This document shows positions 60,574-64,000 of a stretch of DNA of 64,000 nt, in pieces. The translations under genes were made by a program, and so were the position numbers. Numbering within the stretch: the stretch's first letter is position 1; the number at the start of each line of letters is the position of its first letter. The DNA lies in NCBI GenBank assembly GCA_902760805.1, contig CACWHY010000006.1, positions 106,391 to 170,390 of the forward strand, read 5' to 3'. This DNA comes from Ruminococcus flavefaciens. Its GTDB lineage: Bacteria; Bacillota; Clostridia; Oscillospirales; Ruminococcaceae. Under the pieces are notes generated by a model. That model ran no database searches and was not told the DNA's origin. It worked only from the letters and a program-made list of their open reading frames with translations.

Positions 60574-60613
60574 AAAACAAAGCCCGGATCCGTATATTTC
60601 ACCGGATCCGGGC
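60571..60613 (-). terminator. Terminator of the 464-residue dockerin protein gene
   Basis: An 11-bp stem GCCCGGATCCG/CGGATCCGGGC with a ten-base loop (60582-60613), followed on the minus strand by TTTGTTTTTTG. It ends seven bases from the stop codon. Confidence 0.8.
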
Positions 60614-60619
60614 GTACTT

Positions 60620-62014
60620 TCATTTGACCGAGGTCATGTTGTCTGCGTAGGTAACAAGCATTTCTGAGCCGTCGGCTGCGTCGATAACTCCGTCCTCGTT
60701 GTAATCGAAGATCGTGGAGTTCAGTTGGAGGTCAGTTCCCGTCATGAGCTCAGAATATCCAGCCAAGGTGACGGAGGCGTCGTTTGCAGTAACGTTCTTG
60801 TCGCCGTCAGTGTCCCCGGGAATGATCTCATCGAAGATATAGGGCGAAGGGTCGAAGCCGTAGGCCTTAGTCGCCTCCACCAGATCGTACTCGTCAAAGA
60901 GATCGTACTTGGAGATGAAGCCGGGCATCTGATCCTTCACAAAGAACATGATATGCAAGATATTGCCGCCGCTGTCAATACGCTTTTCCATGTCCTGGGA
61001 GGAAATAGACTTGGTACAGCCGCAGTAATTCTCCGGGTCGCCTGCCCACATATAGCCATTATCGCTCATTTCGTCAAGCACCTCGCCTATCTGGTCGGTG
61101 CTGTCAAGGCCGTAAACGATGAGCAGGTCAGTGTTTCCGTTATATCCAGCCTTCAGCTTTGCATCAGCGCTGTACTTCGTGCCGTCCAGTGCCTCGCTGC
61201 CTGAGAAGCTGCCGTCCGGAGAAACAAGCAGGCTTTTGAGCTCCTCCGCTGTGGAGTATCTCCTCACGGTCTCAGAAGGAGCAGCAGTTGTGACGGTGTC
61301 CTGATGATAGTACATGGCAACTGTAGTTGTGGCAACGTAGTCCTGCACCACCACTCTTGCGGAAAGGACTTTTCCGTCAGGCAGCTCCGCCAGAAGCTCA
61401 GTCTCGCCGTTAGAAACGCCGATAATGTATGCTCCATACTTATCAGAGCTCAGCACCTTCGCCACAGACTCGTCCTTCATGGAGAATCTGATCGGCTCGT
61501 CGCCCTTGTACATATTGACGCCAACGTACATTTTCTGCACAGGGTCGATCAGCAGGTATTCCTTGCCAGCTTCCTTGTAATAATAGTCGTTCACGATGTT
61601 GATGTAGGGCTCAGCGTTCACATGGATCAGTATGTCGACTGAATTTCCTCCGGGAGAAGTCACAGTCATCACAGTGTCGCCGCCCTTGTGGCCAATTATC
61701 CGATAGTGTACGCCGTAGCCCGTGCTGTAGACCTCCGCCGTGGCTATGGACTCGTCCGCAATAGAGAAGGTGAACTTGTCGCCCTCCGTTATATAAAGGC
61801 TAGAGTACACCGCCAGCAGATCGGGGAAGGTTTTTTCCAGATCTGTAGTGATCTCAGTACACTGCTCGCCGCCAAAATAAACGGACAGTATCTCCTCGTT
61901 ATCGTCAGCGGCTGCAACAGCGCCTTCCGCAGGGAGCTCCTCCGCAACAGCGCTGACGGGCAGGGCTGCGGTCATAACGGCCGCTGCTAAAATGATAGAT
62001 ATGAGTTTTTTCAT
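60620..62014 (-). CDS. Secreted protein with Ig-like repeats and dockerin (464 residues)
   Basis: Predicted extracellular protein. The signal peptide (MKKLISIILAAAVMTAALPV..) ends near residue 24. Two segments (about 70-135 and 150-230) show the Big_2-like pattern: FSIADESIATAEV then VHYRIIGHKGGDTVMTV, and FSMKDESVAKVLS then YIIGVSNGETELLAEL. A Thr-rich stretch and a region of unknown fold (about 255-395) follow, the latter with two cysteines in NYCGCT. The dockerin (400-464) has loops DTDGDKNVTAND and DYNEDGVIDAAD, each followed by the (A/G)SxxLxxY pattern. It shares the shared 20-base element 89 bases upstream. Big_2 domains often mediate surface binding. Confidence 0.84.
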   Translation of the reverse strand: MKKLISIILAAAVMTAALPVSAVAEELPAEGAVAAADDNEEILSVYFGGEQCTEITTDLEKTFPDLLAVYSSLYITEGDKFTFSIADESIATAEVYSTGYGVHYRIIGHKGGDTVMTVTSPGGNSVDILIHVNAEPYINIVNDYYYKEAGKEYLLIDPVQKMYVGVNMYKGDEPIRFSMKDESVAKVLSSDKYGAYIIGVSNGETELLAELPDGKVLSARVVVQDYVATTTVAMYYHQDTVTTAAPSETVRRYSTAEELKSLLVSPDGSFSGSEALDGTKYSADAKLKAGYNGNTDLLIVYGLDSTDQIGEVLDEMSDNGYMWAGDPENYCGCTKSISSQDMEKRIDSGGNILHIMFFVKDQMPGFISKYDLFDEYDLVEATKAYGFDPSPYIFDEIIPGDTDGDKNVTANDASVTLAGYSELMTGTDLQLNSTIFDYNEDGVIDAADGSEMLVTYADNMTSVK

Positions 62015-62102
62015 AAAAACACCTCCTAGTAAAAGGAAAGCTGGTTTAGTTCTTTCATTAGCTTAGTCGCAGACAAGGAGCGATCCTCTTACTGCTCTGC
62101 GA

Positions 62103-62122
62103 AACTTTGTAGCTTTGCACAA
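62103..62122 (-). promoter_or_regulatory. 20-base element shared with the previous dockerin promoter (copy 2)
   Basis: AACTTTGTAGCTTTGCACAA on the plus strand, 89 bases upstream of the gene at 60620-62014. Flanking bases differ from those of copy 1, so conservation is confined to the element. No strong sigma-A boxes are seen downstream of it. Confidence 0.6.
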
Positions 62123-62150
62123 CTTCGGCAGCTTAGCTTTGGCGAAAATG

Positions 62151-63839
62151 TCAGGAGGTCATGTGCTCAGAGTACAGGACAAGTATATCCGAAGCGTCAG
62201 AGGCGTCAATGTTCTTGTCGCCGTTCATGTCGGCCTTTTTGAGATTTAGCTTGGTGTATCCGCCGGTGAGAGTATCCGCATAGTCAGTCAGTACCAGCGA
62301 GGCGTCGGCTGCGTCCACAGCACCGTCACAGTTCACATCCCCTTGCCCGATCAGCTTGTCGAACTCACCGTCGCCGTCGGGGTCGATGTAAAAGTCAGCA
62401 CCGAATTCATCGTCCAGACAGATCTTCACGGGCATGACTGTGCACAGCTTGATACTATAGCGGTGGCTGTTGGAGCCGTCATCGCAGGTCAGCCTAAGGC
62501 TGGTCTCGCCGGGATCATTTCCCGGATCAAAGAGTACGCTCCTTCCGTCCAGCTCAAATGTTGCTTTATCATATGTGTATCCCGAGAAAAACCAATTGCA
62601 CATTGAAGAAACTCCGGCACGGTCATTGATAAGGAGCTGATAGTGGACAAAATCGTAGGGGACGATGCTGGTCTCCACCACTGGCTGAAGGTCTACAACG
62701 AATTTATTTTTGGAAAAATACAGATCCGAGTCGCCGCCGGAGATCAAAAATTCGCCGGTGTGGTAGTAATTGTCGAACACGATGTTAGAGTAGATGCGCT
62801 CTGGATCCTGTCCACGGCGCATCACGGTGAATTCCGTCGTGTCAAGATAGAGCTCGTTATTGAGCGGCGTATGGAAATAGTCCTCATATTCGTTTTCCTC
62901 ATTAAGGAGCCGAACATTTCCCTCCTCATCAGTGAGAGCCACTGAGTAGTCTTTATAGAAGTCGTTGTTGGAAAGGCATAGGTTGGTGACGTTTTTGATC
63001 TCCTCGGTGTAATTATCCATGTCCAGACCAATTATGTGAAGCTCGCCCTGAGCTATATCAGAATAAAGCAGAACATAATAGTCGAGGGTCTGAGAGTTGA
63101 CGTAAATGCAGGTGCGCTCGTCGAAGGCCTGACCCTTTTCGGCAATGTTCTCGTTATCCAGAGTCAGTATGCAGCGGTCAAAGCTGCGATCGCCGAAGGT
63201 CCAGCTGCCCTGAGCAACGCCCATTCCTACGGCGCAGTGGGTGTACATGGGGCGGTTTATGCCGGAGGGGTCCTCATCAGGACTTGCAGGCTCGGTAAAA
63301 TAGCTGCCGTACATTATGAGGAAGTATTTCCCCAGGTCTCCCATTTCCTGCGCAGTCTCCAGCAGGTCAGCGATCTTCTCCTTCGCCGTCATTTTGTGGA
63401 AGCGGCGGCCGATTGCCAGCCGGAAGTTGTTCAGCATCATAGAATCCTGCTGGATCTTGATAGTCTCCAAAGCAAAATCGTCGATCTCAGCGTCCTTTAG
63501 GCAGCTAACTTTCTGGCCGAATGCGTAGAACTCATTGTTATGGGACTTGATCGTTAGTATGGAAGCACCAAGACTGATGTCGCTGTACCAGCCACGGTCT
63601 TCCTCCCAGGGCTCAGTCCTTTCCTGTGGAAGAAATGTGACCAGTCGGCGGTAGCGAGTGGACCCTCCCACAGAGGGCAGTTGGATGCCGAAGTTTTGCA
63701 AATTGAGATAATCCGTGTCTCCGCCAAGAACATCTACCAGCTTTCTAAGCTGAGAGTCCTCCTCCGCAGCCGTCTTAGCCGGTACAGCTGCCGGAAATGC
63801 AAGCATTGCAGCTGTGATGAGCGATAATAGTTTTTTCAT
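62151..63839 (-). CDS. Secreted protein of unknown fold with dockerin (562 residues)
   Basis: The signal peptide (MKKLLSLITAAMLAFPAAVPA) is followed by about 480 residues that match nothing I know. They are rich in Asp, Tyr and Phe, with segments such as GDRSFDRCILTLDNENIAEKG and LICLDDEFGAD-like beta stretches near the end, suggesting a beta-rich domain. The dockerin (500-562) has loops DVNCDGAVDAAD and DMNGDKNIDASD, each followed by ASxxLxxYx, the same class as the LRR protein at 26.5 kb. It has its own promoter and is the first of three co-directional dockerin genes. No terminator is obvious after its stop. Confidence 0.82.
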   Translation of the reverse strand: MKKLLSLITAAMLAFPAAVPAKTAAEEDSQLRKLVDVLGGDTDYLNLQNFGIQLPSVGGSTRYRRLVTFLPQERTEPWEEDRGWYSDISLGASILTIKSHNNEFYAFGQKVSCLKDAEIDDFALETIKIQQDSMMLNNFRLAIGRRFHKMTAKEKIADLLETAQEMGDLGKYFLIMYGSYFTEPASPDEDPSGINRPMYTHCAVGMGVAQGSWTFGDRSFDRCILTLDNENIAEKGQAFDERTCIYVNSQTLDYYVLLYSDIAQGELHIIGLDMDNYTEEIKNVTNLCLSNNDFYKDYSVALTDEEGNVRLLNEENEYEDYFHTPLNNELYLDTTEFTVMRRGQDPERIYSNIVFDNYYHTGEFLISGGDSDLYFSKNKFVVDLQPVVETSIVPYDFVHYQLLINDRAGVSSMCNWFFSGYTYDKATFELDGRSVLFDPGNDPGETSLRLTCDDGSNSHRYSIKLCTVMPVKICLDDEFGADFYIDPDGDGEFDKLIGQGDVNCDGAVDAADASLVLTDYADTLTGGYTKLNLKKADMNGDKNIDASDASDILVLYSEHMTS

Positions 63840-63868
63840 GGTCGTTCCCTCCTATACCTTATAAGATT

Positions 63869-63896
63869 ATTATAGCACAAAACTCCGCAAAATCAA
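63869..63896 (-). promoter_or_regulatory. Promoter of the 562-residue dockerin protein gene
   Basis: On the minus strand TTGATT (63891-63896), 16 bases and TATAAT (63869-63874), about 30 bases before the ATG, with GGAGG in between. Confidence 0.78.
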
Positions 63897-63928
63897 GTTC
63901 TATGGTAAGCGCCAACCACCCTCAGCCC

Positions 63929-63957
63929 TTTACAGCATAATGAAAAAGCAGTAAAAT
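63929..63957 (+). promoter_or_regulatory. Divergent promoter for the gene entering at the window end
   Basis: TTTACA (63929-63934), 17 bases and TAAAAT (63952-63957) on the plus strand, about 38 bases before the ATG at 63995. Confidence 0.7.
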
Positions 63958-63994
63958 AGTTCCGAAGCGGAAAACGCTGAAAGGAGCTGAGCAC

Positions 63995-64000
63995 ATGGCA
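63995..64000 (+). CDS. First two codons of a gene cut by the window end
   Basis: ATG GCA at the last six bases, with AAGGAGCTGAGCAC directly upstream as ribosome binding site and a good promoter before it. Nothing can be said of the product beyond its first two residues, Met-Ala. Confidence 0.55.

Overview
The window looks like chromosome from a Gram-positive, cellulosome-bearing anaerobe of the Ruminococcus/Oscillospiraceae type. Five secreted proteins end in a type I dockerin or half of one, one is a GH5 endoglucanase, and a lipoprotein carries a probable cohesin domain. The ferredoxin-linked 2-oxoacid oxidoreductase, the FabK-type enoyl reductase, the ECF transporter core and the absence of outer-membrane genes fit the same group. 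Base composition is moderately GC-rich. Species cannot be fixed from sequence reading alone.

Layout. 1-3.9 kb: S10 ribosomal protein operon (rpsJ-rplC-rplD-rplW-rplB-rpsS-rplV, minus strand) behind a sigma-A promoter and a leader with an intrinsic terminator. 4.0-8.2 kb: M23 peptidase, RluA-type pseudouridine synthase, a membrane protein and a histidine phosphatase (minus). 8.3-9.1 kb: XRE regulator (plus), followed by three short hairpin repeats. 9.3-12.7 kb: a P-loop ATPase and a four-subunit 2-oxoacid:ferredoxin oxidoreductase (minus). 12.8-22.8 kb: a type II fatty acid operon, fabH-fabK-orf-fabG-fabF-accB-two membrane proteins-fabZ-accC-accD-accA-acpP (minus). 23.0-27.5 kb: divergent fabD-aroE-aroK-amidohydrolase-LRR/dockerin operon (plus), then guaB. 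29.2-46.3 kb: a long minus-strand block, ruvC-ruvA-sseB-ruvB-cysteine-peptidase-like-glmM-like-methyltransferase-ecfA1-ecfA2-ecfT-yfhO-truA-DUF5711-cvpA-like-clpE-cohesin lipoprotein. 46.6-53.5 kb: a mini-dockerin gene, pheA, metH, a small membrane protein and the GH5 cellulase (plus). 53.6-58.1 kb: a probable glycosylation cassette, two half-size EamA transporters, a WecE-type sugar aminotransferase and a second YfhO (minus). 58.3-63.8 kb: three consecutive secreted dockerin proteins (minus). A new plus-strand gene starts in the last six bases.

How it fits together. The fatty acid operon holds all four acetyl-CoA carboxylase subunits and nearly every elongation enzyme. fabD is read divergently across a region rich in palindromes. 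The dockerin proteins are the parts of an extracellular assembly and fall into two dockerin sequence classes. The strongest oddities are a full-length GlmM homologue whose catalytic loops are all altered, two paralogous membrane proteins inside the fatty acid operon, the WecE/EamA/YfhO cassette, a 20-base element shared by two dockerin promoters, and a duplicated promoter before pheA. Many genes in the 38-58 kb region start with TTG. No tRNA, rRNA, CRISPR array, insertion sequence or prophage was seen.
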